Assembly (NCBI GenBank): GCA_947303085.1
Contig: CAMYXP010000004.1
Location: 62,001-126,000, forward strand
Reading direction: 5' to 3'
DNA from: an uncultured Bacteroidales bacterium
GTDB taxonomy: Bacteria > Bacteroidota > Bacteroidia > Bacteroidales > F082
Length of the DNA stretch: 64,000 nucleotides
Positions within the stretch are counted from its first letter, which is position 1, and each line of letters begins with the position of its first letter. A program made the position numbers and the translations under genes. Below, piece after piece: positions 34,601 through 41,516 of this stretch. The notes below the pieces were generated by a model. That model was not told the origin of the DNA. It searched no databases and saw nothing but the letters and a program-made list of their open reading frames with translations.

Positions 34601-35086
34601 GATAGCCTGTGCTGTTGCGTCGAAAACGCGGCAAGCCATACCACTTGACCAACCATTTGTGTTATCATCAACAATAACAGCAAGGTTTCCACCGGTGTAT
34701 GTGAATGGAGCTGAAAGAGTGATAGTTGTCCACTCACCGGCAGCCATCACCACTGAACCGCTGAAAAACTTGTCTGTTGCAGCAGCTGTGATCCAGTCTG
34801 TTGCACTGGCAAAAGCTGCTTTGTCTGTGTTTACGAGATAGAGATCGTAATCACGAGTTTTTTCAGAACCGCCATTGTAGAATGCGATGCTGCTGATTGT
34901 ACCCGCTCCGACTCCGATTTCATCAGCAGTGTAAATCTGCTGTGATAATGAGTAATTGTAAAACGAGTAGCTAGGGAGATAAGAGTTGGTTGTTTCACCA
35001 GAACCTATCTGCACTTCGTCTGCTCTCAAGAAGCTTGTGCTTCCGAATAAGAGCACCATCAAAAAGAGAATAAGTTTTTTACTCAT
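28676..35086 (-). CDS. Giant T9SS-sorted adhesin, two choice-of-anchor J domains and three copies of an unassigned module
   Basis: A protein of about 2136 residues. The start MSKKLILFLMVLLFGSTSFLRA at 35086 gives a clean signal peptide; the longer frame adds a Lys/Asn tail. The unassigned module lies at about 25-190, 563-735 and 1215-1392 (consensus GTxTNSYxPxY, then YxAEEI, GxIxSIxF, GGNL). A fibronectin III-like domain is at 438-531, a carboxypeptidase-regulatory-like domain at 808-905, and choice-of-anchor J domains at 953-1135 and 1620-1795. An Asn-Pro repeat linker (PNPNPNPNPNPNQG) precedes the last of these. The T9SS sorting domain is at about 2073-2136, nearly identical to that of the downstream adhesin. 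The two adhesins are probably paralogues made by duplication and domain shuffling. Expected location is the cell surface; the ligand is unknown. Confidence 0.9.
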   Translation of the reverse strand: MSKKLILFLMVLLFGSTSFLRADEVQIGSGETTNSYLPSYSFYNYSLSQQIYTADEIGVGAGTISSIAFYNGGSEKTRDYDLYLVNTDKAAFASATDWITAAATDKFFSGSVVMAAGEWTTITLSAPFTYTGGNLAVIVDDNTNGWSSGMACRVFDATAQAIRVYSDPTNYDPTNPSGYTGTVLDVKNQIVLNITPSSTPGPTPTPTGDLSITPATWDLGIRPTNGWMEPFAVRILNEGAPANVQGSMSNTSGVTPFTVSEEIDQTLGTDEAIDFEVLYSVNGTYSEEFTLFYVETRNIITVPVTGTFYTADWGDIVETAEPIALSYSNGEATIDETVNDLQANYMLHGMTEMKNDAVFVLNLGKDADVMLYTDENTDKIFVYKKVNDFHPTAAVEPVAVDENGVVLTTLLAGQYYVVVAGQLNTVHIQGGVAQRPAPTDLTLLAPANGDTGLEGDIVLTWEGGENATQYQVLFGTSPTNPTVALDWTMVDDNYGSFDVSDLVAPTTQYFWQIKAKNSNGTVVSPRWGFTTALIAPNTVTATEEEIFTDGSTTIKWKLAGGGGFSGEITVADGTTTNSYVPVYGLWADYYTRSEMIYPAEMIEEMTGGEITSLTFYLSTPATATWAPDVFQVYFQEVDATTLSTYYTAANAQICYTGYLDGTGTTMTIELDEPYQYQGGNLLVGIQETVNGTYKSASFYGISATGASASGYNSGALASVTFNQRNFLPKVTFTCGGKGVANNRGLSGFNLYYQNGNEAPVKVNSDLIAERQYTLNGVLPYNLLEGNAVTVTAVYDEGESEMSDAVMVHVSGYGTLTGTVTELISGQPVAGVNVKFVGKDEFDNNATFEGTTNANGVYTINNVKAGNYTGTARLEGMEPAQNSVTLAYNTTETVNFVIHEVYNPVMSVIAEEMDEEMSRVKWSMTEVLQAPAFPTPGGNNGGGNTGGGTTVSDQTFNFDDGTMGGWTTIDANNDGYNWVMGSQIGGVYLASGASLAGSGHNSSADLVCSGSYSNATASAITPDNYLVAPTKAAWSSISFFACAQDASYAAEHYGVAVSTTGNTSAADFTIVQEWTMTAKDAGAMSIGRNGETRAQGSWYEKTVDLSAYAGQDIWVAIRHFNCNDQFILNVDDITLHGNAKGGRDVQEFRLYRVADLTENGEPVYVEEIENVAPYYITTVTGMTQYADFAWEDMEPGLYQYGVSAVYPSPAKGGTRDEVIIGEGTATNSYVPTYNLYNYSCTNQIYTAEEIGGAGTINSIAFMPATVNAASRNLNIYMVNTEKTSFASATDWIPVTDADLVYSGTVAWTANTWSTIELTTPFDFDGTNLCVVVNDLTGSWTSSNTYYVSDATSQAIRIYQDSAPYNPAAPGSGTVLNVKNNIKLDITFGGSGNDDPVTPVIWSNILPRDIQTTVTVNAVVPVGTAEGTVVTFHNTYLNTNFVITLDSTGTAVVDDFIKGEYTVTVDLEGYTSEYHNTPMSIWHETTINAEFEEVFKPIDNVYASRTGYVTWDAVIPVDRIAERYMVKLNGTTVAEPVVNYIQLQGLTVGTAYTVEVAVVYSTGMSTFTSAQFTFADCNSAAHQVDTLVATNVLNNTNVTLAWDGETPNPNPNPNPNPNQGTSFNFDDGTMMGWTSIDGDNDGYGWVAGNAVGGVYLVAGASLAGSGHNSSEGLVCSGSYSNYTSAALNPNNFLVSPAKGQYTGISFWACGQDASYVAEHFGVAVSTTTATASAFTTVQEWTMTGKGAGMPTSATRSGNRVQGSWHEYTVDLSAYAGQEIWVAIRHFGCTDMFILDVDDIELTTPAKALAAGTLANAGKGFGTINYDRDGEWYYYDNGTNYDAIGLSAGGGFYWGIMFPAGTIEGNRLTKVSYFDSTPSAGTVTIYQGGTSAPGTQLYSQQYSTTGSEQVIEIEMGEPVEIDADQNIWVVMHNTSGQYVASYDGQTPGQTNGSWLSTDGSSWYESLYAATSGSYGGNWNIRAYVEAGSGPAPTGLVPNKYNIFFDGELVGATASKTFTYDAGDFNSHEYKVIWVDADYLESCVVEGVNQINYAAENNQSIDENEVVNALYPNPTSGDLHINATAMTHISIVNAMGQVVYEQDVNANEMVINMAQFESGVYMVNIITENGSSVKRVTVVK
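32000..32194 (-). repeat. 195-bp direct repeat, copy 2
   Basis: Identical to 21998-22192, exactly 10,002 bases away and in the same orientation. It encodes part of the first choice-of-anchor J domain of the second adhesin. Confidence 0.95.
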
Positions 35087-35168
35087 AATTTGAATGATTT
35101 TGTTAATAAAATTGTTAATTGTCTTCTTATTTTTAAAGTTTTTAACCTTTTTCAATAATTTTTAACTC

Positions 35169-35177
35169 GCAAATATA
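35169..35177 (-). promoter_or_regulatory. -7 promoter element of the giant adhesin gene
   Basis: TATATTTGC on the minus strand, 82 bases upstream of the ATG at 35086. This predicts a leader of about 75 AT-rich bases. Confidence 0.5.
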
Positions 35178-35239
35178 CGGACTTTTTAAATACACACATG
35201 CGAATTTTTAATTTTTTTTTCAACAGACCTGCAAATTTT

Positions 35240-36751
35240 TTATCCGACATGGATATTTTCTTTCACCAATTTCATGATTTTTTCCTCATTATTTCCGAGT
35301 TCGGCACGAAGATTCGCGTCGTTGAAATTTCTGAGATATTTGATCAGATAATCGATGATATTATCAGAAAACACGCCCTTTGCAGTGTATATAGCTCTGT
35401 CTTTTTCGAGTTCGTCGGCAGCCTTCACGCACGAGTCAGGAAGCTGCTCAAGTGACTCGGCCACGGCCTTGTTTTTGTCGTCGTGGATATTCACGCCCAA
35501 ACCTACGTAAGTTTTTTCAGCCACCTTGAGAGCGTCGGGGCTTTCCATGCCGTAGCGTGCCGCTGCACACAATGCTGCCATGAGAAGGTAGAGGTCGGCG
35601 CAACCGTCTGAAGCGCGCCACTCGAACGTCTGCTTGTCGCTGAAGTCGCGGTTCGACGCTTTCTCAACAGGGTTGCAGTCGGCGAGCATGTCTTTTCCGT
35701 TGTTGATCCAGCCGAGAGGCACACGCACCAAAGCACTGCGGTTAGAGAACGACCAGCAGAGCGATGTAGGAGCCTCTTGATGAGGCACTAACCTCATAAA
35801 CGACAATGGGTTAGGATTGCCGAATGCTGGCAACGATGTACCTGCCATCATGTAGCCGGCGATGGCTTTCTTGCACTCATCCGTGAGTTCGCCGTTGCGT
35901 ACCATCATACTCTTGCCGTCTTTGGTGAACTTGCAGTGCACGTGCAGACCGCTTCCGGCCTTGCCCACGGTGATCTTCGGAGCGAAGGTGATGGTGACTC
36001 CGTACTGGTATGCCAACTGACGCATAATCCATTTAGCCACAACGAGTTGGTCGGCTGCGTCTTCTATGTTTGTCGGTAAAAACTCTATTTCATTTTGCTC
36101 ATAAATCTTGCCGTCTTTGGTGAAGTTACCCACCTCCGAGTGGCCGTATTTGATGAGGCCGCCGGCTTGTGCTATGAGGCGCATGGCTTCAACACGGTAG
36201 TCGGTGAATTTGTTGAACGGGGCGCTCTCGTGATAGCCTTTCTGGTCTGGCACTTCATAGGTCTCCTCGTCGTCGGCGATGATGTAATATTCAAGTTCGC
36301 CCATGGTTTCCATGGTTAAACCGGTCGTCTCTTTGAACACCTTATGTGCCTTGCGCAGGATGTATTCCGGAGAGCTTTCAAAAGGTTCGCCGTCGCGGTT
36401 ATAGAACGAACAGAGTATGTCGACTGTCGGGATTTCGGTAAACGGGTTACGGAATGCCGTTTTGAACTTCGGAATCACGTAAAGGTCTGATTTTCCTGCT
36501 TCTATAAACGGGAAGAGGCTCGAGCCGTCGACGCGTTCGCCTGCCGAGAGGATGCTGTCGAGGTGTTCGTAGCTGTGGATGACAAAGTTGAGCGTCTTGA
36601 GTCTGCCGTCCCATCCGCAGTAATGAAAATTAATAAATTCCACTTGATTTTCTTCACAATAGCGGATAATATCCAGCTTTGTAAATTCTGCCGCCGGTTT
36701 CTGAAGATAGCTCACCAGCGAGTTTGGATTCATTTGAATTCTTGCGTCCAT
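35240..36751 (-). CDS. glnA: Glutamine synthetase (type I-like)
   Basis: A 503-residue cytoplasmic enzyme that makes glutamine from glutamate, ammonia and ATP. The N-terminal beta-grasp part has VEFINFHYCGWDGRLKTLNF. The catalytic domain shows METMGELEYYI (metal ligands), NEIEFLP, AGSGLHVHCKF (a GSGLH-type metal and substrate motif), NPNPLSFMRLVPHQEAPT and NRSALVRVP, and FEWRASDGCADLYLL replaces the usual FRFPD-like segment. The length of about 500 residues is usual for this Bacteroidetes form. The adenylylation loop Tyr is not obvious to me. It is a single-gene unit with its own -7 box. Alternatives such as gamma-glutamyl-amine synthetases share the fold, so exact specificity is probable, not certain. 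Confidence 0.88.
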   Translation of the reverse strand: MDARIQMNPNSLVSYLQKPAAEFTKLDIIRYCEENQVEFINFHYCGWDGRLKTLNFVIHSYEHLDSILSAGERVDGSSLFPFIEAGKSDLYVIPKFKTAFRNPFTEIPTVDILCSFYNRDGEPFESSPEYILRKAHKVFKETTGLTMETMGELEYYIIADDEETYEVPDQKGYHESAPFNKFTDYRVEAMRLIAQAGGLIKYGHSEVGNFTKDGKIYEQNEIEFLPTNIEDAADQLVVAKWIMRQLAYQYGVTITFAPKITVGKAGSGLHVHCKFTKDGKSMMVRNGELTDECKKAIAGYMMAGTSLPAFGNPNPLSFMRLVPHQEAPTSLCWSFSNRSALVRVPLGWINNGKDMLADCNPVEKASNRDFSDKQTFEWRASDGCADLYLLMAALCAAARYGMESPDALKVAEKTYVGLGVNIHDDKNKAVAESLEQLPDSCVKAADELEKDRAIYTAKGVFSDNIIDYLIKYLRNFNDANLRAELGNNEEKIMKLVKENIHVG

Positions 36752-36796
36752 TTTACAATATATAAATTTTTAAAATTTTACAATGTAGTTGGACTT

Positions 36797-36805
36797 GCAA
36801 AGATA
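36797..36805 (-). promoter_or_regulatory. -7 promoter element of glutamine synthetase
   Basis: TATCTTTGC on the minus strand, 46 bases upstream of the ATG. Confidence 0.5.
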
Positions 36806-36859
36806 CGGCAAAAAATTATACGTTCGACAATTTTTTCAACATTTTTTCAACACACCTCC

Positions 36860-36898
36860 TGTCATTCCGACCGAAGCGCAGCGGAGCGGAGGAATCTC
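36860..36898. repeat. TGTCATTCCGA dispersed repeat
   Basis: TGTCATTCCGACCGAAGCGC then AGCGGAGCGGAGGAATCTC: a full copy lying just after the meaB stop codon and upstream of the glutamine synthetase promoter. Confidence 0.85.
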
Positions 36899-36902
36899 GT
36901 AT

Positions 36903-38012
36903 TCATTTTACAGAATACACTTCAAGCAACCTTCTTGCTCCTTCGTAAGCGCTGACGCGTTTATTTTCAACATCGTTTTCAACAACCCTAAGCATGTCTT
37001 TCACCAGCGTGTTTTCATAGAAATTCGTTTTCAACGTGTTTTCAACAGTGTCGAGCATCATCTGGACGTCCTGGCGGGCGCGTTTATCATCGAGATATCC
37101 TGATTTTCTTATGTTTTCGACGTGTGTAAGTACCATGTCCCAGACCTCCGGCACGTTGAAATGTGTCATGGCCGAGCATGTCGTCACCTTCACCTCTTGT
37201 CCCGACTCCGACGGCGGGAACAGATGCACAGCGTTGCGAATCTCGGCGGCGGCACGGTTGGCGCGGTTCACGTTGTCGCCATCGGCTTTGTTAACCACAA
37301 TGCCGTCGGCCATTTCCATGATTCCGCGTTTGATGCCCTGGAGTTCGTCGCCGGCACCTCCGATAAGCAAAAGAAGGAAGTAATCGACCATAGAATAAAC
37401 GGCGGTCTCACTCTGTCCGACGCCCACAGTCTCCACAATGATTGTGTCGAATCCTGCCGCCTCGCAGAGTATGATAGCCTCGCGTGTCTTGCGTGCCACG
37501 CCGCCCAAAGTGCCGGCAGACGCTGACGGACGGATATAGGCGTTACGTTGCTGCGAGAGCATCTCCATGCGGGTCTTGTCACCCAAAATACTGCCTTTTG
37601 ATCGCTGTGAGCTAGGGTCGATGGCCAGCACAGCTATGCGTTTGTTTTGCTTGCAAAGCTCCATGCCGAGCGCCTCGATGAAGGTACTCTTTCCGGCGCC
37701 GGGAACGCCAGTGATTCCCAGGCGTAGCGCCTTTCCGCTATGCGGTATGCATTCGGCTATGATTTCCTGTGCAAGCTTCTGATGAGCGGGCAACGAACTC
37801 TCGACAAGGGTTATCGCCTTGCTCAATATGGTGATGTCGCCGGCGAGGATGCCGTCGACGTAGTCTTTCAACGGGAGCAGCTTCTGTCTGCTCGACAGCA
37901 GTCTTTCCAACGCGTTAGGGTTAACCTGCACCGCATTCTGGTCGCCGCCAGTAACCTGCAGTGCAGATTCCCATTCGTGTTTCTGATTTTCAAAATGTTC
38001 ATTTTCTACCAT
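36903..38012 (-). CDS. meaB: Methylmalonyl-CoA mutase-associated GTPase MeaB
   Basis: A 369-residue cytoplasmic G3E-type GTPase that protects and loads adenosylcobalamin on methylmalonyl-CoA mutase, a step of the propionate/succinate pathway common in Bacteroidales. The P-loop is GVPGAGKST at 102-110. AVLAIDPSSQRSKGSILGDKTRM and FDTIIVETVGVGQSE carry the switch regions, and VVNKADGDN is the NKxD guanine motif. The mutase genes (mutA/mutB), usually adjacent, are not here. The -7 box ends 3 bases before the ATG, so the transcript may be leaderless. The former name ArgK was a misassignment of this family. Confidence 0.93.
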   Translation of the reverse strand: MVENEHFENQKHEWESALQVTGGDQNAVQVNPNALERLLSSRQKLLPLKDYVDGILAGDITILSKAITLVESSLPAHQKLAQEIIAECIPHSGKALRLGITGVPGAGKSTFIEALGMELCKQNKRIAVLAIDPSSQRSKGSILGDKTRMEMLSQQRNAYIRPSASAGTLGGVARKTREAIILCEAAGFDTIIVETVGVGQSETAVYSMVDYFLLLLIGGAGDELQGIKRGIMEMADGIVVNKADGDNVNRANRAAAEIRNAVHLFPPSESGQEVKVTTCSAMTHFNVPEVWDMVLTHVENIRKSGYLDDKRARQDVQMMLDTVENTLKTNFYENTLVKDMLRVVENDVENKRVSAYEGARRLLEVYSVK

Positions 38013-38015
38013 GTG

Positions 38016-38024
38016 GCAAAAATA
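38016..38024 (-). promoter_or_regulatory. -7 promoter element of meaB
   Basis: TATTTTTGC on the minus strand, followed by CAC and then the ATG at 38012, which implies little or no leader. Confidence 0.5.
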
Positions 38025-38051
38025 AACATTTTTTCATCATGAAATGTATTT

Positions 38052-38867
38052 TTAATCGAAATTAAATCCGAATCCTATCGACACCTGATAGAGGTCTTTG
38101 AAATTACCGTCACTGTCGTAGGCTTGCATGAACTCGGTGAGGCCCATTCTTGCGAAAAGCACTCCGTCATCGCCAGCGAGTGAAACGATGGCATTCAAGC
38201 CTAACGGATTATAGTCGAAATTGTTGGCAATAGTGTGTTTCGAGCCGCCATATCTTGCAAACGAACGTACTCCAAAACGCCATTCAGCTTCAACGCCGGC
38301 TGCCAATGCCAATGGTGTGCCGTTGATATTGCACTGTGCCTGAACCATCAAAGGCAGACGCAAGCTCCAATAGCGGAGGTAACTGCGGTGAGCATAGTTG
38401 TTTTCCGGACCATGTCCTAACCCGCCTTCATCTGTTGATTTTGAATAATCAGAAAGTAACATAAAACCAGCCTTATTTTCATCATTAGGGTCAATTCCCA
38501 CAACAAAAACCTTATCATGCGAGAAGAGGTTATAACTGTTGCTGATACCGAAGCCCCAAGTCATTCCGAAATGACCGCCTTTTGTGCAGAAAATGGTGTG
38601 TTGGTTATAAGTACCCCATTCAAATGCTGATGAGCGAAGTGGAATATTTGCCTCAGGACCGAATGGTTCGTTGCAAAGGTTGAGGTAGCCGTAATATAAG
38701 TCAGGTAATGTTTGCTGCAGTCTGCTGGTGAAAAACTTCTCAACGATGGTTGTTGTCTCTTTGCCCTCGTCGGTCTCTTTGATAATAACTGTCGTTTTTT
38801 CGGTTTGCGCAATAACGCTTGCTGTGGCGAGCAGCATGAAAGCCGCTAAAATTGTGAGTTTTTTCAT
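38052..38867 (-). CDS. Putative outer-membrane protein, unassigned
   Basis: A 271-residue protein with a signal peptide (MKKLTILAAFMLLATASVIAQ). The mature part starts with a Thr/Glu/Lys-rich stretch (TEKTTVIIKETDEGKETTTIVEKFF). The rest alternates short strand-like segments with Gly and aromatic residues (HFGMTWGFGISNSYNLF, LALAAGVEAEWRFGVRSFARYGG, YQVSIGFGFNFD) and ends in Phe-containing strands. This is the look of an outer-membrane beta-barrel, but no family is recognised. It stands alone between meaB and the TolC operon with its own -7 box. Confidence in the gene is high, in the location moderate, and no function is assigned. Confidence 0.65.
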   Translation of the reverse strand: MKKLTILAAFMLLATASVIAQTEKTTVIIKETDEGKETTTIVEKFFTSRLQQTLPDLYYGYLNLCNEPFGPEANIPLRSSAFEWGTYNQHTIFCTKGGHFGMTWGFGISNSYNLFSHDKVFVVGIDPNDENKAGFMLLSDYSKSTDEGGLGHGPENNYAHRSYLRYWSLRLPLMVQAQCNINGTPLALAAGVEAEWRFGVRSFARYGGSKHTIANNFDYNPLGLNAIVSLAGDDGVLFARMGLTEFMQAYDSDGNFKDLYQVSIGFGFNFD

Positions 38868-38897
38868 GATTTTATTATTTTACCTTTCTTTCATAAC

Positions 38898-38906
38898 GCA
38901 AAAATA
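38898..38906 (-). promoter_or_regulatory. -7 promoter element of the outer-membrane candidate
   Basis: TATTTTTGC on the minus strand, 31 bases upstream of the ATG at 38867. Confidence 0.45.
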
Positions 38907-38949
38907 TGAATTTTGCTGCATTGTATGAAAAAAAATTAATAACTTTATA

Positions 38950-40260
38950 CTATTGATTATAAAATTCCAATACTTTCACTCTATAAATGTATTCGTATTT
39001 CGCCTGGAGCATCTCGCTCTCCGACTTGAACAGTCGGTTTTTGCTTTCGTTGAGCTCAAGCAGAGTGGCTTTTCCGGCGTCGTAGCTCTCGTTTGAGAAT
39101 CGGTAAGCGACTTCAGCGGCGTTGTACGTCTCCTCAGCGGCCTTGTATTTCTGTTCTGAGGCGACGGCATTATAGAACGCCTGCTGTATCTCTTTCTTCA
39201 GTTCCTTCTGAGCAGTGTTTATCGCAAGTTCTTGATTTTCAATTGATAATTTCGACATACTGACACTATATTTCGTCTGCATGGCATTGAAAATCGGGAT
39301 ACTGAGACGAAGTCCGAGCTGTGTTCGGCCGTTGTTGTTGAGCTGGTCGGCGAAAGGCTCGTTGACATAGCCCGACGAGAAGTAATTGTAGTAGCCCGTG
39401 GAGTATCCGGCATAGAAGCTCAGCGACGGATACCACGCTGATTTTCTGGTCTTTACGTCAGAATAAGCCTTCTCTAGGCGCAGGTTGGCGGCCTCCATTT
39501 TAGGCTGGTGACGCAAAGCGAAATTGTATGTCGTTTCTTCCGACGGCAGCAGTTGCGATTGCATGTCGCCGAAGCTCTCGGGTGACACCACATCGAATCC
39601 GTCGACCGACTCCAGCTCAAGTGCCTGCACTATATCTAAAATACTGAGCATCAAGGTGTTATCAGCCTGCACAAGGGACGATTTCGCTGTTGCCACCTGT
39701 GCCGCGCTCTCGTAAACGTTCGCTTCGGCGACTTTGCCAAGTTCGAATAGCTGTTGGGTCTTGGCGTGCTGTTCCTCGGTAAGGGCGAGCTGTTTCTCGG
39801 CAATAGCCTTAAGTTCCTTATTATAAACCACTTGCATGTAATATGCCATGATGAGAAGCCTCAGATCATATTTCGCGGCTTCGACGTCTTTTTTCGATGC
39901 CTGCAGTCCCAGATTGCTCGATTTTGTCTGATAATACAGGTTCAAGCCGTTGAAAAGCGGCATTCCCAGCGACACTCCGAACGATGTCGAGGCGGAGTTG
40001 TTTTGCACGTAAATGCCGTTGGCTGAAGGCGATTGGCCGAATCCCAGACTTTGCGAAGCCTCGGCGCTAACGGTCGGAAGCCAGGCGTTTTTCGCCATCT
40101 TATACTGGTACTCGGAGCTGTTTTGACTCACCACGCTCTGCAGTATCGTCACGTTGTGCTCCATGGCATAGTCAACGCACTCGTCGAGTGTCCAGACCTT
40201 CTGCGCGTGAGCCTCGAACGCTGTCGTTATTATTGAAATTATAAGAAGCAGCTTTTTCAT
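38950..40260 (-). CDS. TolC-family outer-membrane efflux protein
   Basis: A 436-residue outer-membrane channel protein. The signal peptide is MKKLLLIISIITTAFEAHA. Two OEP halves of long coiled helices are visible: the first has LTEEQHAKTQQLFELGKVAEANVYESAAQVATA, the second AQKELKKEIQQAFYNAVASEQKYKAAEETYNAAEVAYRFSNESYDAGKATLLELNESKN. The helical hairpins form the periplasmic tunnel of tripartite pumps. It is the last gene of a leftward five-gene operon (ABC ATPase, two permeases, adaptor, TolC), so it probably completes a MacAB-TolC-like exporter. The length is typical. Confidence 0.93.
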   Translation of the reverse strand: MKKLLLIISIITTAFEAHAQKVWTLDECVDYAMEHNVTILQSVVSQNSSEYQYKMAKNAWLPTVSAEASQSLGFGQSPSANGIYVQNNSASTSFGVSLGMPLFNGLNLYYQTKSSNLGLQASKKDVEAAKYDLRLLIMAYYMQVVYNKELKAIAEKQLALTEEQHAKTQQLFELGKVAEANVYESAAQVATAKSSLVQADNTLMLSILDIVQALELESVDGFDVVSPESFGDMQSQLLPSEETTYNFALRHQPKMEAANLRLEKAYSDVKTRKSAWYPSLSFYAGYSTGYYNYFSSGYVNEPFADQLNNNGRTQLGLRLSIPIFNAMQTKYSVSMSKLSIENQELAINTAQKELKKEIQQAFYNAVASEQKYKAAEETYNAAEVAYRFSNESYDAGKATLLELNESKNRLFKSESEMLQAKYEYIYRVKVLEFYNQ

Positions 40261-40295
40261 ATAGTATTTGATTTAATAATTCAATAATTATTATT

Positions 40296-40371
40296 TGTCA
40301 TTTCGTGCAACAAACTTATTTCTGTAAAGAATGAGATTTATCCATTCCGTTTCGCTTCAGTCGAAATGACA
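40296..40371. repeat. 76-bp MITE-like element with 10-bp perfect ends
   Basis: TGTCATTTCG at the left end and CGAAATGACA at the right end are perfect inverted repeats. The right part (CATTCCGTTTCGCTTCAGTCGAAATGACA) matches the TGTCATTCCGA family in reverse. It lies between the adaptor and tolC genes, so it is transcribed within the operon. Confidence 0.75.
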
Positions 40372-40377
40372 GGATGA

Positions 40378-41451
40378 TTATTTAAATATTTCATTGCCTC
40401 TGATAACATCACCGGCGTTCAATCCTTCGGTGATAACGATGTTAACTCCGTCGGAAAGTCCGGTTTTCACCGGTGTCTTCACGTTGTCTTTATACACAAA
40501 CGTGCTGTCGTTACTGTAAACGATGCAGCTCTCAGGCACCGTCACGGCATCGACTTCCTGTTCGGTGATGATTTCGCCGTTGGCGCTGTATCCGGCGCGC
40601 AGATAAACACCTTCAGGGATGATGAGTCGGGCCTTCATCTGGAAGAACACCGCTCCGTTTTCGGAAGTGCCTTTTGGCGCTATATATTCCAAAACGGCGT
40701 CAAATTTCTTGTCGTTCATGGCACCGATAGTAATCACCATCGGCATGCCCTCATTGATGCGGCCAACCTCAGTCTCGTCCATCTTTCCTACAAAAATCAT
40801 GTCGTGCATGTCGGCCACAGTGGCTATGGTTGTGCCGTCGTTAAAGGTGTTCGAGTTGATGACGCTGTTTCCGACCTTCACCGGGACATCCAAAATCATG
40901 CCGTTGATGGTCGATTTTATTGAGGTATTGGTGTATTCCGAGGCGTTTTTCGAGATGCCTTCCTTCACGATGTTAAGCTGGTCGAGGGCGTTGTTGTAGT
41001 TTTCCTTAGCCTGCTCGTATTCCAGCTGCGATTTCTCGAACTCCTCAGCGGCTATCAAGCCCTTGTCTTTCAATGCCTTCTGACGTTCAAACGACTTTTC
41101 TACATTATCCAGATTGAGTTTAGCGAGTTTCACCTGCGACTCTGTTGCGGCTAAGTTTGCCACGTCGGGGATGATTTTCACCATTGCTATGACCTCGTCT
41201 TTCTTCACCATCTGTCCCGCTTCTTTGTAGATTTTACTGATGATTCCCGACACCTGAGGCTTTATCGACACCTCATCTCTCGGGTTGATTTGACCTGTCA
41301 CTACAGTTTTTTTCTCTATCGTTCCGATAGTGGCGGTCACTTCCGCGTAAACTTTTTCCTTAGGCTGTGATTTCTTGAAAAGATATGAGAATGTCCATAT
41401 CACCGCTGCGCCTAACGCAATGAAAAACAAGATTTTAAAGAATTTTTTCAT
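40378..41451 (-). CDS. Periplasmic adaptor of a MacA-like efflux pump
   Basis: A 357-residue membrane-fusion protein. It has an N-terminal membrane anchor (residues 5-24, FFKILFFIALGAAVIWTFSYLF), a biotinyl-lipoyl half (GQINPRDEVSIKPQVSGIISKIYKEAGQMVKKDEVIAMVKI), an alpha-helical hairpin (AATESQVKLAKLNLDNVEKSFERQKAL through EKSQLEYEQAKENYNNALDQL), the second lipoyl half and a beta-barrel (AVTVPESCIVY). It links the inner-membrane ABC permeases to TolC. It lies 61 bases downstream of a MacB-type permease gene across a TTTAAACT-type simple repeat. The exported substrate is unknown; antibiotic, lipid and peptide export are all possible. Confidence 0.93.
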   Translation of the reverse strand: MKKFFKILFFIALGAAVIWTFSYLFKKSQPKEKVYAEVTATIGTIEKKTVVTGQINPRDEVSIKPQVSGIISKIYKEAGQMVKKDEVIAMVKIIPDVANLAATESQVKLAKLNLDNVEKSFERQKALKDKGLIAAEEFEKSQLEYEQAKENYNNALDQLNIVKEGISKNASEYTNTSIKSTINGMILDVPVKVGNSVINSNTFNDGTTIATVADMHDMIFVGKMDETEVGRINEGMPMVITIGAMNDKKFDAVLEYIAPKGTSENGAVFFQMKARLIIPEGVYLRAGYSANGEIITEQEVDAVTVPESCIVYSNDSTFVYKDNVKTPVKTGLSDGVNIVITEGLNAGDVIRGNEIFK

Positions 41452-41465
41452 ATTATTAATAATTT

Positions 41466-41516
41466 AACTTTCAACTCTATACTTTTAACTTTAAACTACT
41501 CTCAACTCTAAACTAT
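41466..41516. repeat. Simple repeat of AACTTTAAACT type
   Basis: AACTTTCAACTCTATACTTT, TAACTTTAAACTACTCTCAA, CTCTAAACT: an imperfect 7-8 base unit filling the 61-base gap between adaptor and permease. A related tract lies at 49883. Confidence 0.6.

Noticed and set aside
35087..35155. Longer start for the second adhesin
   Set aside because: It adds a Lys/Asn-rich stretch before a clean signal peptide and starts upstream of any sensible leader.
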